Source: Nocardioides sp. SLBN-35 (GTDB lineage: Bacteria; Actinomycetota; Actinomycetes; Propionibacteriales; Nocardioidaceae). From it: 64,000 bases of DNA. Shown in pieces: positions 42,595-51,124 of the stretch. The notes under the pieces were generated by a model, which saw only the letters and a program-made list of their open reading frames with translations, made no database searches and was not told the origin of the DNA. Within the stretch, counting starts at the first letter, position 1. Each line of letters starts with the position of its first letter. Position numbers and translations under genes: made by a program. The stretch covers positions 1,426,001 through 1,490,000 of the forward strand of contig NZ_VFNU01000001.1 of NCBI RefSeq assembly GCF_006715725.1, in the 5' to 3' direction.

Positions 42595-43514
42595 CGGGCG
42601 CTCCTCTCGACGGGTGCGTGTGTGCGGAGGAACTTCCTCAGCTGCTGCAGCGGGGTGGGCGGCAGGTTGCGGTTGCCCCGGGCGTAGCGGCGCTCCAGGT
42701 AGTACTGGCCGATGCCGAGGACCGTGGTGACCGCGATATACCAGATGCTCGCGACGATGAGCAGCGGGATGGTCTCGAAGTTCTTCGCATAGATGATCTG
42801 CGCCGAGAACAGCAGCTCGTGCACCGCGAGGACCGACACCAGCGAGGTGGTCTTGAGCATGCCGATCACCTCGTTCCCGGTCGGCGGCACGATCACCCGC
42901 ATCGCCTGGGGCAGCACGATCCGGCGCAGGGTCTGGCCACGGGTCAGGCCGAGGGCGGAGGCGGCCTCGTTCTGCCCGTGGTCGACCGACAGGATGCCGG
43001 CGCGCACGATCTCGGACATGTACGCCGCCTCGTTCAGCCCGAGCCCGAGCACGGCCGCGATGAACGGCGTGATCAGGGTGTTCGCGTCGAGGTGGACGCC
43101 GGGGATCCCGAAGCTGATGACCGGGTACAGCGCCGCCAGGTTGAACCAGAACAGCAGCTGCACCAGGACCGGAGTGCCGCGGAAGAACGAGACGTAGCTG
43201 AACGCGAAGGTCCGAACGACCGGGTTCGGGCTGAGCCGCATCACCGCGAGCAGGACGGCCAGCGCGATGCCGATCGCCATGCAGACCACGGTGAGGACCA
43301 GCGTGGTCACCAGACCGTGGAAGATCGAGACGTCGCGCAGGTAGAGGTTGACGACGTCCCACCCGAACCGCGGGTTGGTGAACACGTCGGCCAGCAGGTA
43401 GGCGCCCAGGCCGACGAGCACGACCGCGCTGACCCAGCGCATGGGGTGGCGGCGCGGGACCGTCGTGAGCTCGACGTACTCCTCGGTCGCCGGAGGCACG
43501 GACAGGGTGGTCAT
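42591..43514 (-). CDS. Polar amino acid-type ABC transporter, permease
   Basis: 307 residues with about six membrane helices. The conserved permease loop NEAAYMSEIVRAGILSVDHGQNEAASALGLTRGQTLRRIVLPQA is the EAA motif of the HisM/GlnP family, and FFRGTPVLVQLLF is typical. One permease gene only, so it probably acts as a homodimer. It begins one base after the end of the binding protein gene's stop region. Confidence 0.94.
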   Translation of the reverse strand: MTTLSVPPATEEYVELTTVPRRHPMRWVSAVVLVGLGAYLLADVFTNPRFGWDVVNLYLRDVSIFHGLVTTLVLTVVCMAIGIALAVLLAVMRLSPNPVVRTFAFSYVSFFRGTPVLVQLLFWFNLAALYPVISFGIPGVHLDANTLITPFIAAVLGLGLNEAAYMSEIVRAGILSVDHGQNEAASALGLTRGQTLRRIVLPQAMRVIVPPTGNEVIGMLKTTSLVSVLAVHELLFSAQIIYAKNFETIPLLIVASIWYIAVTTVLGIGQYYLERRYARGNRNLPPTPLQQLRKFLRTHAPVERSAR

Positions 43515-43515
43515 C

Positions 43516-44430
43516 TCAGGCCCCGGGGGTGGGGGAGAGGTTGGAGTCCGGGATGTCCCACTTGGCGGTGAGCTTGTTGACCGTGCCGTCGTCGTAGAGC
43601 GACTTCACGGCGGCGCTGACCGCGGCCCTCAGGGGCGAGCCCTTGGGCAGCGCGATGCCGGTGGGCCGGGCCTCGTAGATCTCGCCGGGGGCGAGCTCGA
43701 ACTTCCCGCCGGACAGCGCTCCCTGGTAAGAGACGGCGGTGCTGTCGGCCATCATGCCGTCGACCCTGCCGCTGTTGAGGGCGAGGATCGCGTCGTTCTG
43801 CGACGGGAAGAGCTCAGGCTGGACGGCGGGCTTGCCGGCGTCGGTGCACAGCTTCGCGATGGCGGGCAGCTGCTCGATCGCCTGGGTGGTGCCCTTCTGG
43901 GCGGCGATCTTGTGGCCGCACAGGACCATCGGGTCCATCGACAGGTCCTTCGGGTTGCCCGGCGTGACCGCGATGCCCGCGCCACCTTGCAGGTAGTCGA
44001 CGAAGTCGACGCTCTGCTGCCGCTCGGGGGTGACCGAGAAGCTGGACTCGGCCATGTCGTAGCGGCCGGCGGACAGACCGGGGAGGATCGAGTCGAAGCC
44101 GGCGTTGACCAGCTCGACATCGAGGCCGAGGCGCTCGCCGACGGCGGTCGCGAACTCGGCGTCGAAGCCGATGATCGTCTTGTTGTCCTCGGCGAACATC
44201 TGGAACGGCGGGTACGACGCGTCCATCGCGACCGAGATCGTGCCCTTGTCGGCGATGTCGGCCGGGACCAGGGCCGCGGCGGCCTGGTCGGTCTCGACCG
44301 CGACCTTCTCCGACGCGTCGGGGACGTCGACCTTGCTCGTGGCGCCGCTGTCGGTGGAGGCGTTGGTGCACGCGCTGAGGCCGAGGGCCAGGACGGCGGC
44401 AGCAGCCGCGCCCGTGACGAGGTTCTTCAT
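43516..44430 (-). CDS. Substrate-binding lipoprotein of the ABC transporter
   Basis: 304 residues. The signal peptide ends in the lipobox LSAC (Cys21). The mature part is a family 3 solute-binding protein: SVAMDASYPPFQMFAEDNKTIIGFDAEFATAVGERLG and FDSILPGLSAGRYDMAESSFSVTPERQ. It would deliver an amino-acid-like or amide substrate. The neighbouring amidohydrolase suggests the substrate is a cyclic or acylated nitrogen compound. Confidence 0.94.
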   Translation of the reverse strand: MKNLVTGAAAAAVLALGLSACTNASTDSGATSKVDVPDASEKVAVETDQAAAALVPADIADKGTISVAMDASYPPFQMFAEDNKTIIGFDAEFATAVGERLGLDVELVNAGFDSILPGLSAGRYDMAESSFSVTPERQQSVDFVDYLQGGAGIAVTPGNPKDLSMDPMVLCGHKIAAQKGTTQAIEQLPAIAKLCTDAGKPAVQPELFPSQNDAILALNSGRVDGMMADSTAVSYQGALSGGKFELAPGEIYEARPTGIALPKGSPLRAAVSAAVKSLYDDGTVNKLTAKWDIPDSNLSPTPGA

Positions 44431-44482
44431 GGTGGTTCTCCAGTGGTGAGGGTGGTGCGGTGAGGGTGAGGGTGGGTGCTGC

Positions 44483-45691
44483 TCAGGCCGCCACGAGCTG
44501 GCCGTCGCGGGCGACGACCCGGCCGTTCTTGATGACGAGTGATCGGGTGGGACGGGACACGACGGCCTCGGCCGGCGTACGGGAGGGGACGACGACGAGG
44601 TCGGCCGGGGCACCGGGGACCAGGCCGTAGGACTCGAGGCCCAGGAGCCGGGCGGCGCCGTGGGTCGCGCAGTCGAGGGCGAGCTCGATGTCCTCGTCGC
44701 GTCGTACGCCGTTGCGGTAGGCGATGTGCATCGCCCGCTCGATCATGTCGCCGTTGCCGTAGGGGCCCCACAGGTCGCGGATGCCGTCGCTGCCGGCGGC
44801 GAGGGTCACGCCGCGCTCGGCGAGCTCGAGCACCGAGGGGACCGGCACGTCGTAGACGGCGGCGGTGACCAGCGCGACGCCGGACTCGGCGAGCAGGTCG
44901 ATCAGGCGCAGCCGCTCGGCGTCGGGCACGGTGCCGAGGGCGTCGGCGTGGCTGAGCGCGACCTTGCCCTGCAGGCCGTAGGCGATGGTGCGCTGGGTGA
45001 CCAGGCCGAACTGCCAGGCGCCGAGGCTGCCCGTGTCGTGCAGGTGGATGTCGATCGAGGCGCCGCGGCGGGCGGCGATCTCGAAGAGCGCGTCGAGCTG
45101 GCCCAGCGGGTCGTCGTCGACGCCGGCCGGGTCGATGCCGCCGAGGGTGGTGGCACCCGCGTCGAGCGCGGCCTCGAGCAGCTCGACGGTGCCGGGGCGG
45201 CGGATCACGCCGTCCTGGGGGAAGGCGACCTGCTCGACGTCGATCAGGCCCTCGACCGACGCGGCAGCCTTGGCGACGGCCTCGATGCCGGCCACGCCGA
45301 GGCCGGGGTCGACGTCGGTGTGGGTCCGGACCCGCGTGGTGCCGAGGGTGGCAATGTGGCGCAGCAGCGCGGCGGAGTACTCCGGCGACGGCAGCCCCAG
45401 GTCGGTACGACGGCCGCGCTCGTTGGCGATCCGGTCGACCAGACGTGGGCCGGCGCTGTGCGGGACCCAGGGGCCGCTCCACAGCGTCTTGTCGACATGG
45501 CAGTGGGCGTCGATCAGGCCGGGGAGCACCAGCCGGCCCTCGACGTCGACCACCTCGTCGCTGCCGGCGGCGGGCTCGGGCAGGTGGGTGCCCGTGGCGG
45601 CGAGGGCGGCGATCCGTCCGTCGCGGATCACCACGTCCTGGAGTTCGGCGCGGCCGGGGACCCGGGCCTTGCGGACGAGGAGGTCAGTCAT
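44483..45691 (-). CDS. Cytosine deaminase-like amidohydrolase
   Basis: 402 residues from MTDLLVRKARV. Metal ligands of the amidohydrolase superfamily are visible: H63 and H65 (DAHCHVDKT), His in IDIHLHDTGS and SHADALG, and Asp in GSDGIRDLWGPYGNGDM, which matches the CodA pattern. The enzyme therefore likely deaminates or hydrolyses a cyclic amide or amine. It is the first gene of the ABC transporter operon and faces a GntR regulator with a palindromic operator between. Confidence 0.88.
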   Translation of the reverse strand: MTDLLVRKARVPGRAELQDVVIRDGRIAALAATGTHLPEPAAGSDEVVDVEGRLVLPGLIDAHCHVDKTLWSGPWVPHSAGPRLVDRIANERGRRTDLGLPSPEYSAALLRHIATLGTTRVRTHTDVDPGLGVAGIEAVAKAAASVEGLIDVEQVAFPQDGVIRRPGTVELLEAALDAGATTLGGIDPAGVDDDPLGQLDALFEIAARRGASIDIHLHDTGSLGAWQFGLVTQRTIAYGLQGKVALSHADALGTVPDAERLRLIDLLAESGVALVTAAVYDVPVPSVLELAERGVTLAAGSDGIRDLWGPYGNGDMIERAMHIAYRNGVRRDEDIELALDCATHGAARLLGLESYGLVPGAPADLVVVPSRTPAEAVVSRPTRSLVIKNGRVVARDGQLVAA

Positions 45692-45714
45692 GATGCTCCC
45701 TGGTTGATGGTATG

Positions 45715-45724
45715 TGGTATACCA
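45715..45724. promoter_or_regulatory. GntR-type operator TGGTATACCA
   Basis: A perfect 10-bp palindrome with additional half-site-like GATGGTA copies on both sides (45706-45712 and 45727-45733). TGGT-N-ACCA sites are typical of FadR-subfamily GntR regulators. It stands 24 bases upstream of the amidohydrolase start and 125 bases from the gntR start. Confidence 0.7.
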
Positions 45725-45848
45725 ACGATGGTAGACCGTAGGATGTTTCGCGCACCACACTGGCCCAGGCGGAGTCGATCCGAAAGGGCCGTCCAGATAG
45801 GTTGCGTCTCGCATCCGAGACTGTGGAGAAGGCTCGACAGGAGTGACG

Positions 45849-46535
45849 ATGAGTCCAGCAACAGGAGGCGACACCCTCGGCGCCCGGCATCGCTCGCTGC
45901 GCGACCTCGTGACCGACGAGCTGCGCGACCGGATCATCGAGCGCGATCTCGCCCCCGGGGAACGCCTCGTCGAGCGCGACCTCGCCGACGTCCTCGATGT
46001 CTCCCGGATCGTGGTGCGCGAGGCGATCCAGCAGCTCGCGGCCGAGGGGATGGTGACGATCGTGCCGCGCCGGGGTGCACAGGTCGCGCCGCTCGACCCC
46101 ACCTCGGTGCTCAACCTGTTCGAGGTCCGGATCGGGCTCGAGTCGCTGGCGGCCGGTGCGGCCGCGACCCGTCGTACCGACGCGGACCTGGTCCGCTTCG
46201 ACCGGCTGATGGAGCAGGCCCAGGCCGCGACCGCCGCCGGTGACGGCAAGCTCGCCGCCCGCCTCAACATGGACTTCCACCAGGCCGTCGTCGACGCCGC
46301 GGGCAACCCGTTGCTCGGCTCGATCTTCCGCTCGATCTACGGGCGCGCGCTCCAGCTGTTCCGGATCGGCCAGGAGGTCGACGCCCACGGACTGCACCAC
46401 GAGCACGTCGACCTGGTCACCGCGCTGCGCGAGCAGGACGCCGAGCGGGCCAGGGAGCTGATGGCCGGCCACATCGCGAGCACGCAGGACAGCACGCTGG
46501 AGCGGGTGCGCGCGCTGGAGGCCGAGGCGGACTGA
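45849..46535 (+). CDS. GntR-family regulator (FadR/FCD subfamily)
   Basis: 228 residues from the ATG at 45849, five bases after CAGGAG; a GTG at 45843 is the alternative. The winged helix is LRDLVTDELRDRIIERDLAPGERLVERDLADVLDVSRIVVREAIQQLAAEGMV and the FCD domain has DFHQAVVDAAGN and HEHVDLVTALREQD with metal/ligand His residues. It is divergent from the transporter-amidohydrolase operon, which it most likely controls in response to the substrate. Confidence 0.92.
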   Translation: MSPATGGDTLGARHRSLRDLVTDELRDRIIERDLAPGERLVERDLADVLDVSRIVVREAIQQLAAEGMVTIVPRRGAQVAPLDPTSVLNLFEVRIGLESLAAGAAATRRTDADLVRFDRLMEQAQAATAAGDGKLAARLNMDFHQAVVDAAGNPLLGSIFRSIYGRALQLFRIGQEVDAHGLHHEHVDLVTALREQDAERARELMAGHIASTQDSTLERVRALEAEAD

Positions 46536-46596
46536 GCACCCGCGGGTTTGTGTCGCACCCCGCTCCTAGCCTCGGCGAGGTCCGGAAGGGAGGGAC

Positions 46597-46950
46597 ATGG
46601 ACTTCTACGAGACCACCACCTGGTCGGCGGTCCTGCTGACGCTCCTGCTCGCCCTGCTCGTGTTCGGCGTTGCCGGCGTGGTTCGCGCGTGGACCGTCCA
46701 GGGTTCGGTTGCACGCTACCGATGGGCGAGCATCGAACGGGCGACGATGTACCCGGGGCTGGTGGGACTGCTCCTCCGAAGCACCGAGGCGCTCGCTCGA
46801 CACGACTACGTCGGCCTCGGCTTATGGGGGTCCCTCGCGGGCGTCACCGCCTGGAACATCTCGCGGATCCGGAACGATGACGATGACCACTGGTTCAAGG
46901 ACCTGGGTCGTCGTCTGGGGAGGCTCGCGCACTACGCTGCCCCTCCGTGA
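46597..46950 (+). CDS. Small membrane protein, unknown function
   Basis: 117 residues from MDFYETTTW. One clear transmembrane helix (about 10-30) and a second weaker hydrophobic stretch (78-92, [15 protein letters not shown]); the C-terminus is charged. No family is recognised. Good ribosome site GGAAGGGAGGGAC. Its stop overlaps the PpnP start (GTGA), which suggests translational coupling. Confidence 0.65.
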   Translation: MDFYETTTWSAVLLTLLLALLVFGVAGVVRAWTVQGSVARYRWASIERATMYPGLVGLLLRSTEALARHDYVGLGLWGSLAGVTAWNISRIRNDDDDHWFKDLGRRLGRLAHYAAPP

Positions 46951-47270
46951 CCAGTGAGCACCCGACGTACGAGAACGTCACCCTCGACCCGCAGGCCAAC
47001 GTCTACTTCGACGGCGCCTGCGTCAGCCACACCTTCTTCCTCGCCGACGGCACCCGGAAGTCCGCCGGTGTGATCTTCCCGGCCAGCCTGAACTTCGGCA
47101 CCGCCGCGCCCGAGGTCATGGAGCTCAATGCCGGGCGGTGCCGGATCCGGCTGGCCGGCGCGCAGGAGTGGCAGGAGTACGGCGCGGGCGAGTCGTTCAG
47201 CGTGCCGGGCGACTCGTCGTTCGACATCGAGGTCACCGAGACGCTCGGGTACGTCTGCCACTACGGCTGA
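46947..47270 (+). CDS. ppnP: Pyrimidine/purine nucleoside phosphorylase PpnP
   Basis: 107 residues from a GTG. It is a single-domain cupin of the DUF1255 family (YaiE/PpnP): [36 protein letters not shown] and [24 protein letters not shown] are diagnostic. E. coli PpnP phosphorolyses several nucleosides to base and ribose-1-phosphate. The length is complete. Confidence 0.92.
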   Translation: MTSEHPTYENVTLDPQANVYFDGACVSHTFFLADGTRKSAGVIFPASLNFGTAAPEVMELNAGRCRIRLAGAQEWQEYGAGESFSVPGDSSFDIEVTETLGYVCHYG

Positions 47271-47316
47271 TCGGGGAGCATGCAACCCGGGGACGTCCAC
47301 CGCACGTGTAGGGAGC

Positions 47317-47856
47317 ATGAGACCGAAGGCCCGCGACGCCGAGTTCGAGGATTTCGTACGACGCCGCCGCTCGCACCTGCTCGGCACCGCCGTGGTGCTC
47401 ACCGCCGGTGACCACCACCTCGCCGAGGACCTGGTCCAGGGCGTGCTGGTGCGGCTGTACCTCGCCTGGGGACGCGCCACCCGCCGTGGCGGCGTCGACG
47501 CGTACGCCCGCCGGGCGCTCGTCAACGCCTTCATCGACCACCGCCGCCGTCCGTCGGTGGCCCGGGAGACGGTGACCGACACGGTCCCGGACCGGGCCGC
47601 CGCGACGTCGTACCTGGCCGCGGAGCCGGTCGACGCCGAGCTGCTCGCGGCGCTGAGGGCGCTGCCCGAGCGGATGCGGGCGGCGGTCGTGCTGCGGCAC
47701 GTCGCCGACCTCAGCGTCGAGGACGCCGCGGACGCGCTCGGGTGCAGCCCGGGCACGGTCAAGAGCCAGACGGCTCGCGGTCTCGCCAAGCTGCGGGAGC
47801 TCCTCCCGCAGGCCGCACCGATCCCGGCCGCCCCCTACGAAGGAGACCCGTCATGA
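47317..47856 (+). CDS. SigE-family RNA polymerase sigma factor
   Basis: 179 residues. Sigma region 2 is FEDFVRRRRSHLLGTAVVLTAGDHHLAEDLVQGVLVRLYLAWGR, region 4 is LPERMRAAVVLRHVADLSVEDAADALGCSPGTVKSQTARGLAKLR. It belongs to the ECF-like SigE family common in actinobacteria (SigE70-type). Its stop overlaps the start of the next gene (ATGA), which probably encodes its membrane partner. Confidence 0.92.
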   Translation: MRPKARDAEFEDFVRRRRSHLLGTAVVLTAGDHHLAEDLVQGVLVRLYLAWGRATRRGGVDAYARRALVNAFIDHRRRPSVARETVTDTVPDRAAATSYLAAEPVDAELLAALRALPERMRAAVVLRHVADLSVEDAADALGCSPGTVKSQTARGLAKLRELLPQAAPIPAAPYEGDPS

Positions 47857-48530
47857 CCGACCTCCCCGAGCTCCCCGACCTCACCGCCCGGCTGCACCGC
47901 CTCGTCGGCGACGGCCCCGCCCCCACCGACGAGACCGTCCGCCGCGACCTGGCCCGCGGCCGCGGCGCCTCGAGGCGCCGTGCGTTCCGCGCCGGCACCG
48001 CAGGACTGACGCTGGTCGCCGTCGCCGGCATCGGCACGGCGATCGCGGTCAACGCCGAGCGCACCCCGCCCGCGTCCCCCTCGATCGCGGCGCCGAGCAG
48101 CCCGAGCAGCCCGAGTGACGTGAGCGAGCCGGGTGGCGTCCAGCTGGTCGCCTACACCGGCGAGCAGCAGCCCGGCTTCGTCGTCGCCAAGGTCCCGGCC
48201 GGCTTCGTGCTGGAGGGTGCGACGCCGTTCAACCTGAACGTCGCCCGCGCCGACGACCACAGCGGCCTCGACGTGTTCGAGGACAAGCTCGTCGTGATGC
48301 TCGAGTCGCAGTCGGTCACCGGCAAGCCCGAGGGCGCCCCGGTGAAGGTCGGCGACCTCGACGGCTGGATGCGCACCGTCGAGGACGGCACCCAGGTCCT
48401 GACGTACGACGACGGCGAGCACCGCGTCGTCGTCCAGGCGTGGAAGTCGCTGGGACTCAGCGACCAGCAGGTCATCGAGTTCGCGGAGGGCGTCACCGTC
48501 ACCGCCGAGGCGCAGGCGGGCGTCGGCTGA
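47853..48530 (+). CDS. Probable membrane partner of the SigE-family sigma factor
   Basis: 225 residues. The N-terminus is short and cytoplasmic (MTDLPELPDLTARLHRLVGDG), followed by one transmembrane helix (about 47-67), a Pro/Ser linker (70-92) and an extracytoplasmic beta domain (VQLVAYTGEQQPGFVVAKVPAGFVLEG ..). No zinc anti-sigma motif is present. The translational coupling to a sigma factor makes an anti-sigma or sensor role plausible. Genes of this layout follow SigE-family sigma genes in many Nocardioidaceae. Confidence 0.75.
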   Translation: MTDLPELPDLTARLHRLVGDGPAPTDETVRRDLARGRGASRRRAFRAGTAGLTLVAVAGIGTAIAVNAERTPPASPSIAAPSSPSSPSDVSEPGGVQLVAYTGEQQPGFVVAKVPAGFVLEGATPFNLNVARADDHSGLDVFEDKLVVMLESQSVTGKPEGAPVKVGDLDGWMRTVEDGTQVLTYDDGEHRVVVQAWKSLGLSDQQVIEFAEGVTVTAEAQAGVG

Positions 48531-48544
48531 TCGCCAGGCCTTGA

Positions 48545-48590
48545 CGTGGATAGTGTTTGTCCGAGTAATCTCGGACAAACACTATCCACG
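48545..48590. promoter_or_regulatory. Perfect 46-bp palindrome upstream of NmrA-like reductase
   Basis: Two perfect 21-base arms (48545-48565 and 48570-48590) flank TAAT; the central half-sites are GTCCGAG and CTCGGAC. TTGACG at 48541 and AGTAAT at 48564 form a plausible -35/-10 pair across the left arm. It ends 14 bases before the ATG at 48605. An Rrf2 regulator gene downstream is the candidate binder. Confidence 0.8.
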
Positions 48591-48604
48591 TTTGGAGGCA
48601 TGCC

Positions 48605-49354
48605 ATGAGGATCGTCATCTTCGGAGCCGGGCTGATCGGTGGTCAGCTGTGGGACCGGCTGCAGGAGCAGGGTCACGACGTCGTCGCGCTCGGCCGCGAG
48701 GCCGGCATCGACACCACCACGGGCGAGGGCGTCGCGGCGGCCGTCGCCGGCGCCGATGTCGTCGTCGACCTGACCAACTCGCCGTCGTGGGCCGACGACG
48801 ACGTGCTCGCGTTCTTCCGCGACTCGACCCGCCACCTGGTCGAGGCCGGCGCCGAGGCGGGTGTCGGGCACCACGTCATCTTGTCCATCGTCGGCGCCGA
48901 CCGGCTCACCGACGCCGGCTACATGCGGGCCAAGCTCGCCCAGGAGCAGGGCGTCGTCGACGGTGCGGTGCCGTTCACGATCGTGCGCTCCACGCAGTTC
49001 TTCGAGTTCGTGCCCGGCATCGCCGACGCCGGGACCGACGGCGACACCGTGCGCGCCACGCCCGCCCGCCTGCAGCCGATCGCCTCGGCCGACGTCGTGC
49101 GGCACCTGGCCGAGGTCGTGACCGCGCCGCCGGTCAAGGGCACCATCGAGATCGCCGGTCCCGAGCCGCTGGGCATCGACGAGCTGGTCCGGCGGTGGTT
49201 CGCGGCGACCGGCGATCGTCGTACCGTCGTCCCGGACCCGACGGCCGGCTACTTCGGCGCGATCCTCGACGACGCCGCGCTGACGCCGACGCCCGGCGCG
49301 GGCGCCTGGCTCGCGCCCACGACGTACGACGAGTGGCTGGCCGCGCGCGGCTGA
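48605..49354 (+). CDS. NmrA-like NAD(P)-binding reductase
   Basis: 249 residues. The glycine motif GAGLIGG (7-13) at the N-terminus is followed by Rossmann strands; HHVILSIVGADRL and YMRAKLAQEQGVVDG give the Y-x3-K. It is an atypical SDR close to NmrA/quinone-reductase QorB-like proteins that respond to the NAD(P) redox state. A Rrf2 regulator follows 34 bases downstream, and a 46-bp palindrome precedes it, so the two genes form a probable redox-sensing unit. Confidence 0.87.
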   Translation: MRIVIFGAGLIGGQLWDRLQEQGHDVVALGREAGIDTTTGEGVAAAVAGADVVVDLTNSPSWADDDVLAFFRDSTRHLVEAGAEAGVGHHVILSIVGADRLTDAGYMRAKLAQEQGVVDGAVPFTIVRSTQFFEFVPGIADAGTDGDTVRATPARLQPIASADVVRHLAEVVTAPPVKGTIEIAGPEPLGIDELVRRWFAATGDRRTVVPDPTAGYFGAILDDAALTPTPGAGAWLAPTTYDEWLAARG

Positions 49355-49388
49355 GGTCGGGGGCCGGCGCCGACACTAGGGTGGGCGC

Positions 49389-49835
49389 GTGAAGCTGTCG
49401 GCCGGTGTGGAGTGGGCGATCCACTGCTGCGTGGTGCTGAGCCTGGCCGACCGGCCGCTGCCCGGAGCCCGGCTCGCCGAGCTGCACGGGGTGTCGAAGA
49501 CCTACCTGGCCAAGCACCTCCAGGCGCTCGCGCGGGCCGGGATCGTCCAGCCGAGCGAGGGGCGCGACGGCGGGTACGCGCTGACCCGCGATCCGGCCGG
49601 CATCACCGTGCTCGACGTGGTGCGCGCCATCGACGGCCCGGAGCCCGCCTTCCGCTGCACCGAGATCCGCCAGCAGGGCGAGCTCGCGGCGCCGCCGGAG
49701 CAGTGCCGGCAGATGTGCGGGGTCGCCCAGGTGATGGCCGAAGCGGAGCAGGCCTGGCGCACCTCGCTGTCCGGCCGGACGATCGCCGACCTCGCCTCGA
49801 CGGTCGACGGCGCCACGGTCCGCGCGACGATCTGA
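49389..49835 (+). CDS. Rrf2-family iron-sulphur regulator, RsrR-like
   Basis: 148 residues from a GTG. The winged helix is EWAIHCCVVLSLADRPLPGARLAELHGVSKTYLAKHLQALARAGIV. E8 and H12 occupy the positions that, as I recall, bind the [2Fe-2S] cluster in Streptomyces RsrR, and C90, C106 and C110 are the other cysteines near the expected place. The adjacent NmrA-like gene is the kind of target RsrR controls. Regulation through the 46-bp palindrome is an inference. Confidence 0.85.
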   Translation: MKLSAGVEWAIHCCVVLSLADRPLPGARLAELHGVSKTYLAKHLQALARAGIVQPSEGRDGGYALTRDPAGITVLDVVRAIDGPEPAFRCTEIRQQGELAAPPEQCRQMCGVAQVMAEAEQAWRTSLSGRTIADLASTVDGATVRATI

Positions 49836-49859
49836 GGGCGGGGCGACGGCTCGCGCCAC

Positions 49860-50366
49860 TCACGGACGGATGGCGCGCTCCTCGCTGGCGTGCCCGGGCT
49901 CGAGACCCGCGGCGTCGGAGACCCGCAGCGGACGGAAGGATCCGTCGGTCCAGCTGTCCAGGACGAGCGAGGTGAGGCACACGTGGTCGCTGCCGTCGTC
50001 GAGCAGGGTGATCCGTTCGACGAGCATCCGGTTCGGGCAGGAGCGGAGGAGTGGGATGTCGTCGTGGAGGTCGACCTCGAGGCCGGCGAACTTGTCGACG
50101 TCCTCGCCGCTGCGGGTCCCGAACCGCTCGGCGAGGGCCAGGTCGTCGCTCGTGAGGAAGTGCACGCCGAACCGGTGGGCGCGCAGCGCGACCCGGTAGG
50201 TGTGGTTCGCCTTCGAGAGCCACACGCAGTAGTGCTCCGGCGTGATGCTGGACTGACTGTGGAAGCCGACCAGGCAGCCGGCCCGGTGGTTCTGCGCCGA
50301 GGTGGTGACCACCACCAGCGCCGGGTCGGCCGATGCCATCAGCAGGCTGAAGGGGTCCTCACTCAT
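49860..50366 (-). CDS. Flavin reductase family protein
   Basis: 168 residues from MSEDPFSLLMASADP. VVVTTSAQNHRAGCLVGFHSQSSITPEHYCVWLSKANHTY matches the flavin-reductase-like split barrel that binds FMN, with RAGCLVGF in the cofactor loop. It may reduce flavin for a partner oxygenase or act on a substrate itself. The gene overlaps the RibD-like gene upstream by eight bases, so the two are coupled. Confidence 0.85.
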   Translation of the reverse strand: MSEDPFSLLMASADPALVVVTTSAQNHRAGCLVGFHSQSSITPEHYCVWLSKANHTYRVALRAHRFGVHFLTSDDLALAERFGTRSGEDVDKFAGLEVDLHDDIPLLRSCPNRMLVERITLLDDGSDHVCLTSLVLDSWTDGSFRPLRVSDAAGLEPGHASEERAIRP

Positions 50367-51108
50367 GGTGGCCTCCGGCGCGCTCGTAGCGCAGGAACAG
50401 CGCGTCGTCCTCGACCATGGCGTGTCCGAGTCGGAACCGACGCAGCTCGGCGCCGGGCGGGTTGACGCAGACCGGTAGCGGGTCACCGCCGATCACCGGT
50501 GACACCGACAGCAGCAGCTCGTCGAGGCGGTCGGCCGCGACCATCTCTCCGAGCCACTGCGGGCCGCCCTCGCAGAGCACCACCCGGTGCCCGAGTGCGG
50601 CCAGCGCGCGCAGGGCGCAGGCAGGGTCGACCCGCTCCTCGCCGGCGACCACGACGCTCGCCACCTGCCCGGCCGCCGCCACCCGCTCGGGATCGGCGGC
50701 GGAGCAGGTGATGACGTAGGTGCGGGAGTCGGCCTCGGCGAACACGCGAGCGTCCCAGTCCAGGTCGAGGGACCGGCTGACCACCGCGACCGGAGGGACC
50801 GGCTGCTGCCCGAGGAGGACCCGGGCCGCCTGGGCCTCCTCGGCCAGCCGGACCGGGCCGTAGCCCTCGCGGCGTACCGTCTGCGCCCCGACCAGGACCA
50901 CGTCGGCGATCTGGCGCATCCGGCGGAACAGGACCTGGTCCGCGTCGGTCGACATCGCGCCCACCCGCCCCGCCCGCGCCGCGGTGCCGTCGAGGCCGGC
51001 CACCATGTGGCCGGTCACCCAGCACTCGTGGCGGGGGCGGGACCGGTCGACCGCGAGGTACGGCGTCAGGGGGTCGTCGGTCTCGGGGCCGCTCTCGAGG
51101 ATGCGCAC
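50359..51108 (-). CDS. RibD-like reductase (pyrimidine reductase family)
   Basis: 249 residues from the GTG at 51108 (VRILESGPETDD). WVTGHMVAGLDGTAARAGRVGAMSTDADQVLFRRMRQIADVVLVGAQTVRREGYG is the hallmark of RibD C-terminal-like NADPH reductases, with LCEGGPQWLGEMVAADRLDELLLSVSPVIGG near the end. Stand-alone pyrimidine reductase homologues (Mycobacterium Rv2671-like) reduce folate or riboflavin intermediates. Coupled with flavin reductase. Confidence 0.85.
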   Translation of the reverse strand: MRILESGPETDDPLTPYLAVDRSRPRHECWVTGHMVAGLDGTAARAGRVGAMSTDADQVLFRRMRQIADVVLVGAQTVRREGYGPVRLAEEAQAARVLLGQQPVPPVAVVSRSLDLDWDARVFAEADSRTYVITCSAADPERVAAAGQVASVVVAGEERVDPACALRALAALGHRVVLCEGGPQWLGEMVAADRLDELLLSVSPVIGGDPLPVCVNPPGAELRRFRLGHAMVEDDALFLRYERAGGHHE

Positions 51109-51124
51109 CCTGTGACGGTAGCCG

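Noticed and set aside
46133..46260. Possible gene in the 46.3-46.8 kb minus frames
   Set aside because: These frames are shadows of gntR and the small membrane protein, without a ribosome site.
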